From Nesterenkonia muleiensis (lineage in GTDB: Bacteria > Actinomycetota > Actinomycetes > Actinomycetales > Micrococcaceae), in NCBI RefSeq assembly GCF_003600155.1, contig NZ_QWLD01000050.1:54098-118097 (forward strand): 64,000 bases of DNA, read 5' to 3'. Both the position numbers and the translations under genes were made by a program. Below, one piece after another: positions 36,453 through 45,248 of the stretch (position 1 is the first letter of the stretch; each line of letters starts with the position of its first letter). The notes under the pieces are model-generated. The model saw nothing but the letters and a program-made list of their open reading frames with translations. It was not told where the DNA came from and made no database searches.

Positions 36453-37646
36453 ATGACACAGAATCAGCGCACCCGAGTAGTGGCCGCGGGCCGGCCCCAT
36501 GAGCCCAACTCCCCGGTCAACCCGCCGGTGGACTTCACCTCCACCTATGTGTACCGGCCCAGTGTGGAGTACCCGCGGGTCTATGCGCGTGAGGGCATTC
36601 CCAGCTTCGAACCGCTGGAGCAGCTGTTGGCCGAGTTGGAGGGGGGCGAACACGGGCTGCTGTTCTCCTCCGGGCTTTCGGCTGTCTCGGCGGTGATCAA
36701 CCAGCTGCCGCTGGGCGGGCACCTGGTCATCCCGAAGCACGCGTATATGGGGTACTACACCATGGCTCAGCAGATGGCGGCCAAAGGGCTGTTCACCTTG
36801 CACCGGGTGGATATCGCGCAGACCGATGAGGTCATCGAGACCCTCCGCGAGGTCGCCGCAGCCGTCGGCTCCGAGGATGCTCACCCGATGCGGGCGCTGC
36901 TGTGGATCGAGTCGCCCACCAATCCGATGCTCGAGGTGGCTGATGTGCCAGCACTGATCGCCGCAGCGAGGGAGCTGGGCATCACCACGGCGGTGGACAA
37001 CACCTTTGCCACCCCGCTGCGGCAGAACCCGCTGGCCTCCGGGGCCGATGTGGTGGTCCATTCGGTCACCAAGTTCCTCTCCGGGCATTCGGATGTGATC
37101 ATGGGGGCTGCCATCACCTCAGAAGAGTCACTGCACAGCGCACTGCACGGGCACCGGAATCTGCACGGCACCATCCCGGGTCCGATGGAGGTCTTCCTGG
37201 CCCTGCGCGGAGTGCGCACCCTAGCGGTACGGCTGGACGCGGCCGAGCGCAACGCTGAGTATCTGGCCGCCAAGCTCCAGAAACTGACCCACGACGACGA
37301 CGCGCCGCTCATCGCTGTCTCCTACCCTGGGCTGACCAGCCACGCCCAGCATGAGCGGGCTAAGGCTCTGCTGGGCGGCTTCGGGGCGATCATCACCCTC
37401 GACACCGGTCGCCGCGAGGCGGCCGATGCCGTGCTGGAGGCTCTGAAGGTGTGGACCCCGGCCACTTCTCTTGGCGGGGTGGAGTCCCTGGCGGAGCGGC
37501 GTCGTCGTCATCCCGGCGAGCCGGACACCGTGCCAGAGGGCCTGATCCGGCTCTCCGTGGGCATCGAGGACGCAGAAGATCTCTACGAGGATCTGGCCCA
37601 GGCTCTGAGGTCAGCAAGCTCATCAGAGCCACCCAGTTTTGCCTGA
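36453..37646 (+). CDS. Trans-sulfuration PLP enzyme (cystathionine gamma-synthase/beta-lyase family)
   Basis: 397-aa Cys/Met metabolism PLP-dependent enzyme. It shows YAREGIPSFEPLEQLLAEL, FSSGLSAVSAVINQL, IESPTNPMLEVADVPAL, VDNTFATPLRQNPLA and the PLP lysine in VVHSVTKFLSGHSDVIMG. Which reaction (synthase, beta-lyase or gamma-lyase) cannot be told by eye. ATG 36453 is 7 nt after TAGCCT. It starts 10 nt after the aminotransferase stop. Confidence 0.9.
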   Translation: MTQNQRTRVVAAGRPHEPNSPVNPPVDFTSTYVYRPSVEYPRVYAREGIPSFEPLEQLLAELEGGEHGLLFSSGLSAVSAVINQLPLGGHLVIPKHAYMGYYTMAQQMAAKGLFTLHRVDIAQTDEVIETLREVAAAVGSEDAHPMRALLWIESPTNPMLEVADVPALIAAARELGITTAVDNTFATPLRQNPLASGADVVVHSVTKFLSGHSDVIMGAAITSEESLHSALHGHRNLHGTIPGPMEVFLALRGVRTLAVRLDAAERNAEYLAAKLQKLTHDDDAPLIAVSYPGLTSHAQHERAKALLGGFGAIITLDTGRREAADAVLEALKVWTPATSLGGVESLAERRRRHPGEPDTVPEGLIRLSVGIEDAEDLYEDLAQALRSASSSEPPSFA

Positions 37647-37667
37647 TCGGACGGGGTCTCTGGCCCC

Positions 37668-37790
37668 CTACTCGATTCTGCTGACGAATGGCTCTTCATT
37701 CCGATATTGGTGAATGCAGGCAAGGATTCTCACGGTGCGCCGGTCCTCATCGCCTACATACCACAGCTTGTAGGGGAAACTCCTCAGCAT
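37668..37790 (-). pseudogene. Fragment of a ParE/RelE-type toxin
   Basis: The minus strand encodes 40 residues that match the C-terminal half of ParE/RelE toxins: RSFPYKLWYVGDEDRRTVR then ILACIHQYRNEE. The natural start overlapping the antitoxin stop (ATGACCCTACCG) runs into a stop after 11 codons in another frame, so the toxin has lost its middle and is frameshifted. It is almost certainly inactive. Confidence 0.6.
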
Positions 37791-37815
37791 GGAGGAGGGG
37801 TAAGGGACGGTAGGG

Positions 37816-37911
37816 TCATCTCAACTTACGGCGAATCCGGGCCGAGAATTCCTCCGAGGAGATCTCATCGTCGGGATTGGTTTCACGATCAGCCAACAGG
37901 TCTTGGACCAT
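37816..37911 (-). pseudogene. C-terminal fragment of an antitoxin (31 aa)
   Basis: ATG directly abuts the VapC stop. The peptide QDLLADRETNPDDE then ISSEEFSARIRRKLR resembles the toxin-binding tail of ParD/RelB-like antitoxins and lacks any DNA-binding part. Its stop overlaps the start of the broken ParE-like toxin, the usual antitoxin-toxin spacing. The pair is probably the remains of a second module fused behind vapBC. Confidence 0.5.
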
Positions 37912-38277
37912 TCATCTGATCTGCCGGACGTTGCCGCTGCTCCCCCACGCACGGTCTGCGGTCAGGATCGTCGCGTCCAGTCTCTCTCCGACTGCCAGAC
38001 ACAGTCTGTCAGCCAAGGAAAGCCCGCCCCCAGGCTCCCAGAGTTCAGCGGCCCGCTCGGCATCGGCCTCGGTCACCGATTCGATGTACAGCCCAAAACT
38101 CTTCAAAACCGCTCGCGCCATAGCCCAGTCCCCGCCCGCGGCTGAGACCTTTTGAGCCGTCTCGGACCAGTTGACCGCGCTAATATGCGTATCTCCGCCG
38201 AGCGCTTCTTCCACAACCTCGCGTCCAGGCTCTTCCTTCAAGAACGCCAAAACAGCAGAGGCGTCAAGAACCGTCAT
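37912..38277 (-). CDS. VapC-type PIN-domain toxin
   Basis: 121-aa PIN-domain ribonuclease. Acidic residues: Asp5 in TVLDASAVLAFLKEEPG, Glu in NWSETAQKV, Asp in SLADRLCLAVGE and the final LTADRAW. It overlaps its antitoxin by 4 nt. VapC toxins cleave tRNA or rRNA when the antitoxin is lost; the target is unknown. Confidence 0.9.
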   Translation of the reverse strand: MTVLDASAVLAFLKEEPGREVVEEALGGDTHISAVNWSETAQKVSAAGGDWAMARAVLKSFGLYIESVTEADAERAAELWEPGGGLSLADRLCLAVGERLDATILTADRAWGSSGNVRQIR

Positions 38278-38519
38278 GCTGTCGCGTTCTCATGCTGGGC
38301 ATCACGTCGCCGATCGGCCAGCAGCTCGTTGACGAGGTCCTTGCCCTCCAACTGCTGACGGATGCGCTCACGAGCTTGTTCGCGCGACATCACCACCACC
38401 CCGTCATCGCTGTCGATGAAGATCAACGATGTTCCGGTCTCCCATCGTTGACGGACCCGGACTTCGGCGGGCACAACGAGCCGCCCCCGATCACCAAGCG
38501 TCACATTTGTGGTACTCAT
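38274..38519 (-). CDS. VapB-type antitoxin, AbrB/SpoVT fold
   Basis: 81 aa from ATG 38519. The swapped-hairpin DNA-binding motif is NVTLGDRGRLVVPAEVRVRQ, and the tail (GKDLVNELLADRRRDAQ) should wrap the toxin. An inverted repeat lies just upstream (38521-38549), consistent with autorepression. The frame is open to 38579, but homology begins at 38519. Confidence 0.88.
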   Translation of the reverse strand: MSTTNVTLGDRGRLVVPAEVRVRQRWETGTSLIFIDSDDGVVVMSREQARERIRQQLEGKDLVNELLADRRRDAQHENATA

Positions 38520-38520
38520 G

Positions 38521-38549
38521 CATACATTGTCCCACTTAATGATTGTATG
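38521..38549. promoter_or_regulatory. Probable VapB operator
   Basis: Inverted repeat CATACATT ... ATTGTATG (7 of 8 positions) spaced by 13 nt immediately upstream of the antitoxin start, in a locally AT-rich stretch. The position suits autoregulation by the VapBC complex. Confidence 0.5.
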
Positions 38550-38641
38550 TGGTATCCCTCGTTTACTGTTCCCCTCCACCGAGGGGTCGCAGGATGCGCA
38601 TCGGCAGTTCCTGTGAGATGGAATCCGGATAGTGTTTAAGC

Positions 38642-39619
38642 GTGAAGAGTTCTGAAATACGGGCCTCAGGCTTGCTGGCGGCTGGCAACGGACATCAGCT
38701 CTACTGGGAGGAGTCGGGGAACCCGGACGGAATACCAGCCCTCTACCTTCACGGCGGTCCAGGCGGCACGCTGGGCTCAGGCGGCTATCGCAATAAGTTC
38801 GATCTGGAGGATGTCCGTCTCATCGGTATGGACCAGCGCGGCTGCGGACGGTCCACCCCGCCGGCGAGCGCACCGGGCTACGACTTGGCTGAGAACACCA
38901 CCCAGCATCTGCTCGCCGACATCGAAGCGCTGCGTACTCATGTGGGCATCGAGGCCTGGCTGCTCAACGGGGTCTCGTGGGGATCGACTCTGGCGATCGC
39001 GTACGCCCAGGCGTTCCCGCACCGGACGCTGGGAATCGTGCTCATGGCCGTGACCACCACCAGTCGTTTCGAAGTGGAGTGGATCACTGAGACGGTAGGC
39101 AATCTCTTCCCTGAAGCTTGGGACAGATTCGCCGCTCACGCGGAGAACGCCGAAATCGGGTACCGACGGGGCCAGGGCCGGCTGGTCGAGGCGTATCTGA
39201 AGCTGCTGCGGGATCCTGACCCGGATGTGCGCGATGCTGCCTCACGCCAATGGGCGCTGTGGGAGGACACCCATATCTCGCTTGGAACAGGCGGTATCAT
39301 CAGGGATCCGCGATGGGACGACGGCGCCTTCCGGGCCACTTTCTGCACGCTGGCAGCTCACTACTGGAGCAACCTCGGCTTCATGGACCCACCGATCCTG
39401 GCACGGATGGATCGTCTGCGCGGCATCCCGGCGACGCTCATTCACGGCAGGCGTGATGTCAGTGGTCCAGTGCGCACCGCCTGGGAGCTGCATCAAACGT
39501 GGCCGGGCACCGAACTGATCATCGATGAGGGCGAAGGCCACGGGGGAACTGGCATGGTGGATCAGTGGCGGGCCGCGAACTCTCGTCACGTGCAACGACT
39601 CATCTCTCAGGGCAGATGA
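38642..39619 (+). CDS. Alpha/beta hydrolase, proline iminopeptidase family
   Basis: 325 aa. YLHGGPGGTLGSGG and GMDQRGCGRSTPP are the signatures of prolyl aminopeptidases; the nucleophile is in GVSWGSTLAIAYAQ and the histidine in EGHGGTGMV. It would release N-terminal proline from peptides. GTG 38642 lies 6 nt after TAGTGT (leaderless pattern). The stop overlaps the next gene's ATG. Confidence 0.88.
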   Translation: MKSSEIRASGLLAAGNGHQLYWEESGNPDGIPALYLHGGPGGTLGSGGYRNKFDLEDVRLIGMDQRGCGRSTPPASAPGYDLAENTTQHLLADIEALRTHVGIEAWLLNGVSWGSTLAIAYAQAFPHRTLGIVLMAVTTTSRFEVEWITETVGNLFPEAWDRFAAHAENAEIGYRRGQGRLVEAYLKLLRDPDPDVRDAASRQWALWEDTHISLGTGGIIRDPRWDDGAFRATFCTLAAHYWSNLGFMDPPILARMDRLRGIPATLIHGRRDVSGPVRTAWELHQTWPGTELIIDEGEGHGGTGMVDQWRAANSRHVQRLISQGR

Positions 39620-40374
39620 CGTCCGAGGATCCTCTGCTTCTGACCGGTGGAAATGCCGGCGACGTGGTGCGGATCGGCCCCACGGTGCGGAAGCCGTGGT
39701 CCGCAGCCACGCCAAGTGTCCACAGCTTCATGTCAGCGGTGCGTGGGGCCGGGATCGATGTGCCCACCGTGCTGGGTCGTGATGATCAGGGCCGCCAGGT
39801 GATCGAATTCATTCCGGGCCGCCTCGCACTGGACTCCGGTCCGCTGACCTCCTCAGAGCTGATCCGCGCCGGAGGGCTGGTTCGCGCAATCCATGATGCC
39901 AGCCAGACCTTCCAGCCTCCCGGCGAATCACCCTGGGAGACCTTCATCCCGGCTCCAGGCGAGGAGCTCATCTGCCATCACGATCTTGCGCCCTGGAACC
40001 TGATCATCGGGGATCGCTGGGTGTTCATCGACTGGGACGGCTCCGGCCCAAGTACACGGATCTGGGATCTGGCCTATGCGGCCCAGGCCTTCACGCTCAA
40101 CGATCCCGAACGGGCACCTGATGAGGCGGCGCGGTGCCTAGCCGTCTTCGTCGATGGGTACGGTGCTGGACCGGACATGCGCCAGGAACTGCCCGCGACG
40201 ATGCATCGACGTGCCGCAGCCATGCATGAACTACTGAGATCTTCGTACGAATCCGGCCGTGAACCATGGGCAAGCATGTACATCAATGGTCATGGTGATC
40301 ACTGGCGGGCGGCCACCGACTACGTAGAGAGGCACCAGGACGTGTGGGCGCGAGCGTTGAGTCAGCGTTTATGA
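39616..40374 (+). CDS. Aminoglycoside phosphotransferase-like kinase
   Basis: 252-aa protein kinase-like fold enzyme. Catalytic loop ELICHHDLAPWNLIIG (Asp and Asn) and the metal motif FIDWDGSGP are intact. The N-terminal ATP lobe is short. Substrate unknown; resistance should not be assumed. The ATG overlaps the stop of the iminopeptidase-like gene (ATGA). Confidence 0.82.
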   Translation: MTSEDPLLLTGGNAGDVVRIGPTVRKPWSAATPSVHSFMSAVRGAGIDVPTVLGRDDQGRQVIEFIPGRLALDSGPLTSSELIRAGGLVRAIHDASQTFQPPGESPWETFIPAPGEELICHHDLAPWNLIIGDRWVFIDWDGSGPSTRIWDLAYAAQAFTLNDPERAPDEAARCLAVFVDGYGAGPDMRQELPATMHRRAAAMHELLRSSYESGREPWASMYINGHGDHWRAATDYVERHQDVWARALSQRL

Positions 40375-40464
40375 CCTCAGCCAGTCCCCTACGACCGTGG
40401 ATTTTGGGCAGCAAGCTCGTTCGAGGACAGCCACGTCGCGGACGACGGCGCAGCCGTCTTTACA

Positions 40465-41376
40465 TCAGTCATCGCCGCAGGTTCCGGTTTCCCGGACGCC
40501 GAGCTGCCACACCGCCTCAGCAGCGTCGTCGTCCTGCGCCAGGGATGAGGGTTTCTGAAGCGTGGGCTTGCCGCGCAGGGCACGGAACCCATCTGGACCC
40601 ACGTAGCTCAACGGGTTCAGAGGGGACACGGCGGCGGCGAGAACCGGCAGTGCGCCTTCGGCGGCAGATTGAGCGATGGGCCTGCACACCGCGCTCACGG
40701 CAGCATCGAGCAGCCGATGACCAGTGACGTTCTGAATGTTGGTGAACGCCCACCCCGGATGCGCCAACTGCACGCTCACATCCGTAAGCCGTCCCTGGAG
40801 CGCACGTGCCCAGAGCATAGTGCACAGCTTGGACTGGGCGTAGGCGGCCGCCACGCTCCAGCGACGATGACGAAAATGCGGGTCGGCGGCGTTGACGACC
40901 CCTGAACGGTGGGCATCCGATCCGACGATGACCACCCGGCTGATCAGCTTTTCGCGGAGCCGATCGGTCAGGGCGAAGGGTCCCAGAAAATTGGTGGCCA
41001 GAATGAGTTCTTGCCCGTTGGCTGTTTCACGGCGGCGCGGAGTCACGGCTCCGGCGTTGTTGACAAGCACGTCCACCGGGCCCTCGACGGCTGCGGCGAA
41101 CTGCTCGATGGAGTCCGGTTCAGTCAGATCCAGTGGCAGCAGCTGCACTGCTCCGCCGGCCTGACGCGCCCTTGCGGCGAGTTCCTGTCCGCGAGCGAGA
41201 TCACGGGCGGGAAGGATGAGCCGGGCACCGGCCCTCACGGCCGCCTGGGCCACCTGCTGACCGACTCCATGGGTAGCTCCGGTGACCAGCCAGGTCCGGC
41301 CAGTCTGCGCAGGCATCTGCGATGCGTCAGTGAGCCGCACCGTGTGCAGAGTCCGGTCCATGCCCTCAGCGGTCAT
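40465..41376 (-). CDS. Short-chain dehydrogenase/reductase
   Basis: About 303 aa. TGATHGVGQQVAQAA binds NADP, NNAGAVTPRR is the family NNAG motif, and the catalytic pair is in AAYAQSKLCTM, with Ser in VIVGSDAHRS. It resembles retinol dehydrogenase/WWOX-like SDRs. Start uncertain between 41385, 41376 and 41361. Substrate unknown. Confidence 0.85.
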   Translation of the reverse strand: MTAEGMDRTLHTVRLTDASQMPAQTGRTWLVTGATHGVGQQVAQAAVRAGARLILPARDLARGQELAARARQAGGAVQLLPLDLTEPDSIEQFAAAVEGPVDVLVNNAGAVTPRRRETANGQELILATNFLGPFALTDRLREKLISRVVIVGSDAHRSGVVNAADPHFRHRRWSVAAAYAQSKLCTMLWARALQGRLTDVSVQLAHPGWAFTNIQNVTGHRLLDAAVSAVCRPIAQSAAEGALPVLAAAVSPLNPLSYVGPDGFRALRGKPTLQKPSSLAQDDDAAEAVWQLGVRETGTCGDD

Positions 41377-41433
41377 GGCTCCCACTTTGCTGGGCCGGCA
41401 CTCCTCACGTCAACTGTCCATCGGCAACGGCAG

Positions 41434-42063
41434 CTACGTCCTGGCGAGCAGGTCTTCGACTGCGTGAGCGAAATCCTCGGGTGCGCCGGTATTGAGCTCA
41501 TGGCCACCTCCGGCGATGATCCTCAGCTCGGCGTCGGGCAGGGCAGCTGCGATGGTCTTGGCAGCGGGTATATTGGCCAGATCCCTGCTGCCGCAGAGCA
41601 CCAATGTCGGCACGGTGATCTGTGCCAGATCGTCCCGCAGATCGGCTTTCCCCGCGGCGTCGAGCACCTCCAGGAACTGCCGTTTGTTCAGGTCCTCGGG
41701 AAGCGGCAGCATCCGCGCAGGCAACAGACCCATGATGGCGCGCTGGACTCCCATCATCACCGGGTTCGGTCTGACCTGTGAACCGCTGAGGAGCAGGCCT
41801 GCCACCGCGTCTGGATATGCGGCAGCGTATCGGGTGGCCATCATGGCACCGACCGACAGCCCAACCATCACGACGGAGCCCGCGCCAGTCTGAAGAATGC
41901 GAGAATGGAGAGCCTCAACGGCGGACTCAAGACTGAACCTGGAACCGGCTACATCACTGGTGGTCAGAACCAACGACGAATACTCGCCTATGCGTTGAAC
42001 CTGATCATCCCACTCGGCCGGTTCCTGGCCGGCTCCGGCAAGAAAGACCACAAGAGGTTTCAC
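41434..42063 (-). CDS. Alpha/beta hydrolase
   Basis: 209 aa. VVFLAGAGQEPAEW at the start, nucleophile in VGLSVGAMMATRYAA, acid LVLCGSRDLANI and histidine AGGGHELNTGAPEDF. No signal peptide. GTG 42063 is 7 nt after TAGGCT on the minus strand. Divergent from a second small hydrolase. Confidence 0.82.
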   Translation of the reverse strand: MKPLVVFLAGAGQEPAEWDDQVQRIGEYSSLVLTTSDVAGSRFSLESAVEALHSRILQTGAGSVVMVGLSVGAMMATRYAAAYPDAVAGLLLSGSQVRPNPVMMGVQRAIMGLLPARMLPLPEDLNKRQFLEVLDAAGKADLRDDLAQITVPTLVLCGSRDLANIPAAKTIAAALPDAELRIIAGGGHELNTGAPEDFAHAVEDLLART

Positions 42064-42098
42064 CCGCCCCAGCCTATACCCACCATACGATGAGAGGC

Positions 42099-42740
42099 AT
42101 GAGGCTCTACATCCACGGGGCGGGGAGGACTGGACGGACCGCCTGGCCGCACCAGAACGACGACGACGCCGTCTTCGCCGAGTTCACCCCGGGCACCTCA
42201 GTTCAGCAGCGAGTGCAGCATCTGGTGGATATCGCACCGGCGGAACCGGTCGATGTCATCGCGCACAGTCTCGGGGCTGTTCCCGCTGTGCTCGCCCTGC
42301 ACCATGGTGCGCTCCACGTCCAGAGACTGGTTCTGCTGGAGCCGTCGTTCTACGATCTGGTCCGCGGCAACACGTACATCGAGCGGCACATCAGCACAGT
42401 CTCCCGCGCTCGGGAGCACAGCAGTGCCGGAGACCTCTACGGGTTCTGGGAGATCATCTGCCCGCTGTTCTTCGGCGGGCCTCCTGATCCTGAGCAGTGG
42501 GATCAGGACAGAGCGGTGGCTGAGCATTTCGCCTCGCTTCCGCTGCCCTGGGGCTGCGGCATCACCCCAGCTATGATCCCCGCTGAACGGACTGTGGTGG
42601 CCACCGGCAATTGGAATCCGGAGTACGAGGCGATTGCCGCTGTGCTCTCTGCCCTGGGCGCCAGGCACATCCACGTCACCGGCTCGGCCCACCGACCTCA
42701 GGACCACGAGCACTTCGAACGGTCCGTCTTCGGCGGATGA
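42099..42740 (+). CDS. Alpha/beta hydrolase
   Basis: 213 aa. RLYIHGAGRTGRTAW at the start; nucleophile elbow VIAHSLGAVPAVLAL; C-terminal histidine in TGSAHRPQDHEHF. ATG 42099 lies 7 nt after TACGAT, better than the GTG-like start at 42090. Divergent from, and only distantly similar to, the neighbour at 41434-42063. Confidence 0.8.
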   Translation: MRLYIHGAGRTGRTAWPHQNDDDAVFAEFTPGTSVQQRVQHLVDIAPAEPVDVIAHSLGAVPAVLALHHGALHVQRLVLLEPSFYDLVRGNTYIERHISTVSRAREHSSAGDLYGFWEIICPLFFGGPPDPEQWDQDRAVAEHFASLPLPWGCGITPAMIPAERTVVATGNWNPEYEAIAAVLSALGARHIHVTGSAHRPQDHEHFERSVFGG

Positions 42741-42764
42741 AACGCGAGCCGCGCTGCGAGACGG

Positions 42765-43160
42765 TCAGCGGATAGTGAGCACCGCGGCAGTATGCCCTGG
42801 AGTGCGTTCAAGTTTGGCATCTGTGGTGATGAGGGGCGCTCCAAATACTTCGGCGAGGGCAAGATACATCGCATCATAAGCAGTGGTGTTGCTTCGCAAA
42901 TCCCATACCCTCGCCAAAAGAGCCGTGTGCTCACATCGCCGAATGCCGAGCAGGAGAAACTCACTGAGTGACTCACGCCCGCGCTCGGCGGAGATATCTC
43001 CGATGCTGACGAACTTCCTGAGCCCTTGGGAAACCTCTGCATCGATCAGGTGTGGGGCGATCAGCACTTCGTCAGGATCAGCGATCTGAGCGCCGACTCG
43101 TTGCCCGAGACTGGTGTGCAGCAAGAATTCAAGAGCGGCAGAAGCATCGATCACCTTCAC
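42765..43160 (-). CDS. VapC-type PIN-domain toxin
   Basis: 131 aa. KVIDASAALEFLLHTS with the first catalytic Asp, APHLIDAEVSQGL, and TTAYDAMYLALAEVFGAPLI then TTDAKL complete the PIN acidic cluster. It overlaps the RHH antitoxin by 4 nt. Together with 43157-43378 it forms a complete FitAB/VapBC-like module. Confidence 0.9.
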   Translation of the reverse strand: MKVIDASAALEFLLHTSLGQRVGAQIADPDEVLIAPHLIDAEVSQGLRKFVSIGDISAERGRESLSEFLLLGIRRCEHTALLARVWDLRSNTTAYDAMYLALAEVFGAPLITTDAKLERTPGHTAAVLTIR

Positions 43161-43378
43161 CGAGAGTCTCTCGCCTCCCGAATGACCTCTGCTGCTGGCA
43201 AGGTGGTCACAACGGGAGTCAGAGCAGCAACGCGCTTGATGATCTCCTGTCGATTCGGAATCTCAAGCACTTTCTGCAGTTCACGCGTCGCATATTCCGA
43301 AAGGGTCATACCCCGTTGAGCTGCTCGAGCCTTGAGTTCACGGTGCATATCCTCAGGCACGTTCCTCAGTTGAATCAT
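43157..43378 (-). CDS. FitA-like ribbon-helix-helix antitoxin
   Basis: 73 aa from ATG 43378, which has GGAG 7 nt upstream; ATG 43384 is an alternative. IQLRNVPEDMHRELKARAAQ is the ribbon-helix-helix DNA-binding domain of FitA-type antitoxins; the tail (AALTPVVTTLPAAEVI) binds the toxin. A 10-bp palindrome AGAGTACTCT at 43391-43400 may be its operator. Confidence 0.88.
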   Translation of the reverse strand: MIQLRNVPEDMHRELKARAAQRGMTLSEYATRELQKVLEIPNRQEIIKRVAALTPVVTTLPAAEVIREARDSR

Positions 43379-43432
43379 GGACATGCTCCAAGAGTACTCT
43401 CATCACCATCACATGTGAATTGCTTTCGACGG

Positions 43433-43850
43433 TCAGGCCACAGACTCCCCCGGAAGCGGGTAGCGGCCTGGGGCGGCATGCATGCGGCCCAGGTAGGCAC
43501 CTGCCTGCCGGATCTGATTTTCGGTGCCGGTATAGGGTGCACCATCAACCCAGGGGTAGACCGCCCCAGCGCCCACCGTTGATCTCTTGTGGATTCTCCG
43601 CCTCCAGGGGTGTTGGAGTTGTCACCGCGATGCCGGCGTCGTCGAGGGCTCTGGTCCATCTCATCAGAGCCTCAGTGCGTTCAGTAGCGCCCGGGGGCCG
43701 TTGGACGACAATGTCCCCCTGTGGCGGTCTGGGCTCGGTAGACTCTCGCGAACCGTGTCAGCGATTCTGGGTGGATGCCTGTCAGCCCGAATGCCGCAGC
43801 AAGCTCCTGGGTCCGGTCTCTGCTTTCTCAGGGTGCATAGTCCCCACCCT
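43433..43850 (-). pseudogene. Aminoglycoside phosphotransferase-family pseudogene
   Basis: Three minus-strand reading-frame pieces join into an N-terminal kinase lobe: GLTGIHPESLTRFARVYRA, then TEALMRWTRALDDAGIAVTT with PTPLEAENPQEINGG, then YPWVDGAPYTGTENQI with RQAGAYLGRMHAAPG. At least two frameshifts (near 43,710 and 43,565) and a stop at 43433 break it, and the catalytic loop is missing. It fills the otherwise gene-free 43385-43916 stretch between two toxin-antitoxin modules. Confidence 0.65.
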
Positions 43851-43916
43851 ATCGAGATGGTTGCGCAGCTGATGGGACCGGGGCTGGTCAAGAGTTCAGC
43901 AGCGGTGGTCCTCGTC

Positions 43917-44297
43917 CTACACCGTAAAGGGCGGCGTCAGGCCGGAAAACATGGGGATATGCTTAATGTTCAACGTCACCAGCTCAAGCCCGCTGTGCAG
44001 AGCCGTCGCAGCGATGAGGTAGTCCGAGATTCCGATGCCTGAATGGCTGCGCCGATACTGCCTCTGCAGCTCGCCTGCCCGCCGGGCGATGGCATCGGTC
44101 ACAGTGACCGTCTCCAGCGCTGAGAGCAGCGCCCACACCTCGCGCCGTTCCGCAGAGCGCATCCCCCCGGTGATTTCCGCGACTGTCACAACGCTCATTG
44201 CCAGAACATCGCGCTGAGCAGCCTCTCGGAGCCAATCCCTGGCGGCTTCAATGCCGCGAAGGTGGCAGATCAGCACGTCTGTGTCGACCAAGATCAT
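43917..44297 (-). CDS. VapC-type PIN-domain toxin
   Basis: 126 aa from ATG 44297. ILVDTDVLICHLRGIEAARD with catalytic Asp, SVVTVAEITGGMRSAE with Glu, and GISDYLIAATALHSGLELVT with Asp; ends VTLNIKHIPMF as in many VapC. Overlaps the antitoxin by 4 nt. Confidence 0.92.
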   Translation of the reverse strand: MILVDTDVLICHLRGIEAARDWLREAAQRDVLAMSVVTVAEITGGMRSAERREVWALLSALETVTVTDAIARRAGELQRQYRRSHSGIGISDYLIAATALHSGLELVTLNIKHIPMFSGLTPPFTV

Positions 44298-44551
44298 GCG
44301 TTGAACTGCCAAAGCCGGTTGAGGTGATCCTCGCGAGCCCCCGAATCACGACTCGGAACCTCCACCTCGACCATGGAGCCGAAGGACAGGTCAATCGCAG
44401 AATGGATCGCGCTGGTCCCATCGCCGGCGGTGTGCAACCCCTTGTCGATCAAACGCCGGATCAGCTCGGCTCGGGAGATGCCTTCCTCAGCGGCTCGTCG
44501 GTCCAGCAGATCTGTCTGCTGGTCGTCGAGATAGATATTCGTCCGCCGCAT
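44294..44551 (-). CDS. VapB-type ribbon-helix-helix antitoxin
   Basis: 85 aa. RRTNIYLDDQQTDLLDRRAA then EEGISRAELIRRLID is a ribbon-helix-helix domain; an acidic linker and HLNRLWQF tail follow. ATG 44551 lies 7 nt after a perfect TATAAT, so the transcript is likely leaderless. Confidence 0.9.
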   Translation of the reverse strand: MRRTNIYLDDQQTDLLDRRAAEEGISRAELIRRLIDKGLHTAGDGTSAIHSAIDLSFGSMVEVEVPSRDSGAREDHLNRLWQFNA

Positions 44552-44663
44552 ACACCACATTATACATCACAATAGCCGCAGTTTGCACCGCACTGTCCCT
44601 TTGATTCCCCTGGCTTCCGCCGGCGATGCGGCGCAAACCGGGGAAACCCTAGGGCCAACTGAC

Positions 44664-45137
44664 CTATCGGAGGGCACTCCACGAGCGGTTGTCCAGCCAG
44701 CGCGGGACTGACGCGCAATACTGTTCGAACTGCTCTCCGAACTGGTTGCGCAGAGCAGCCTCCTCGGCAGGGATCTGAAGCCTGTCGATGGCAACGACGA
44801 ACCCTACAGCTGGAAGCATCGCAAGCACCGAGCTGCGATAGATCGCATGGGCAATCAGCAATCCACCCATGCCCACATACATAGGATTGCGGGTGAAGCG
44901 ACTCGGTCCGTCGGTCACCAATGAGCTTGCCCTCTGCGGAGAGACCGGATCCACCGTGGTCTCTTGCTGTCTGAACCGGAGAATCGAGCCACCCAGCGTC
45001 CCGACCGAAGCGGCACCAACAAGCGCAGCTGTTGCCTTTCCCAGGGGGCCGCTGCTGCCCGAGTGACGAGAGAGCATCCACTGCGTTGCTGCCGCTGCAC
45101 CCAGCAGCGCGACCGGGGGAATTCGGACATCTCGCAC
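44664..45137 (-). CDS. Isoprenylcysteine carboxyl methyltransferase-like membrane protein
   Basis: 157 aa with about three membrane helices. PSRFTRNPMYVGMGGLLIAH and EEAALRNQFGEQFEQYCASV then PRWL are hallmarks of the ICMT/PEMT-like family of small integral membrane SAM methyltransferases. The substrate in bacteria is unknown. A longer overlapping frame (44560-45180) is a shadow. Confidence 0.82.
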   Translation of the reverse strand: MRDVRIPPVALLGAAAATQWMLSRHSGSSGPLGKATAALVGAASVGTLGGSILRFRQQETTVDPVSPQRASSLVTDGPSRFTRNPMYVGMGGLLIAHAIYRSSVLAMLPAVGFVVAIDRLQIPAEEAALRNQFGEQFEQYCASVPRWLDNRSWSALR

Positions 45138-45248
45138 AGTGCGTCCTCACCTTCAGCCAGGAATCGGTGTCAGCTGACATGCCATCAGCTCTATCAGCTC
45201 AGCCTACCGGCAGGACGGGCGGGGCTCCGTACTATCCAGCGGGGCAGA

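Noticed and set aside
39616..40374. Aminoglycoside resistance gene
   Set aside because: Fold is APH-like but sequence gives no drug specificity; many actinobacterial members have other or unknown substrates.
43420..43872. 150-codon plus-strand ORF
   Set aside because: Antisense to the phosphotransferase pseudogene, whose pieces are recognisable on the minus strand.
44560..45180. 206-codon minus-strand ORF
   Set aside because: Out of frame with the ICMT-like gene, Cys/Arg-rich composition with no family; a shadow.
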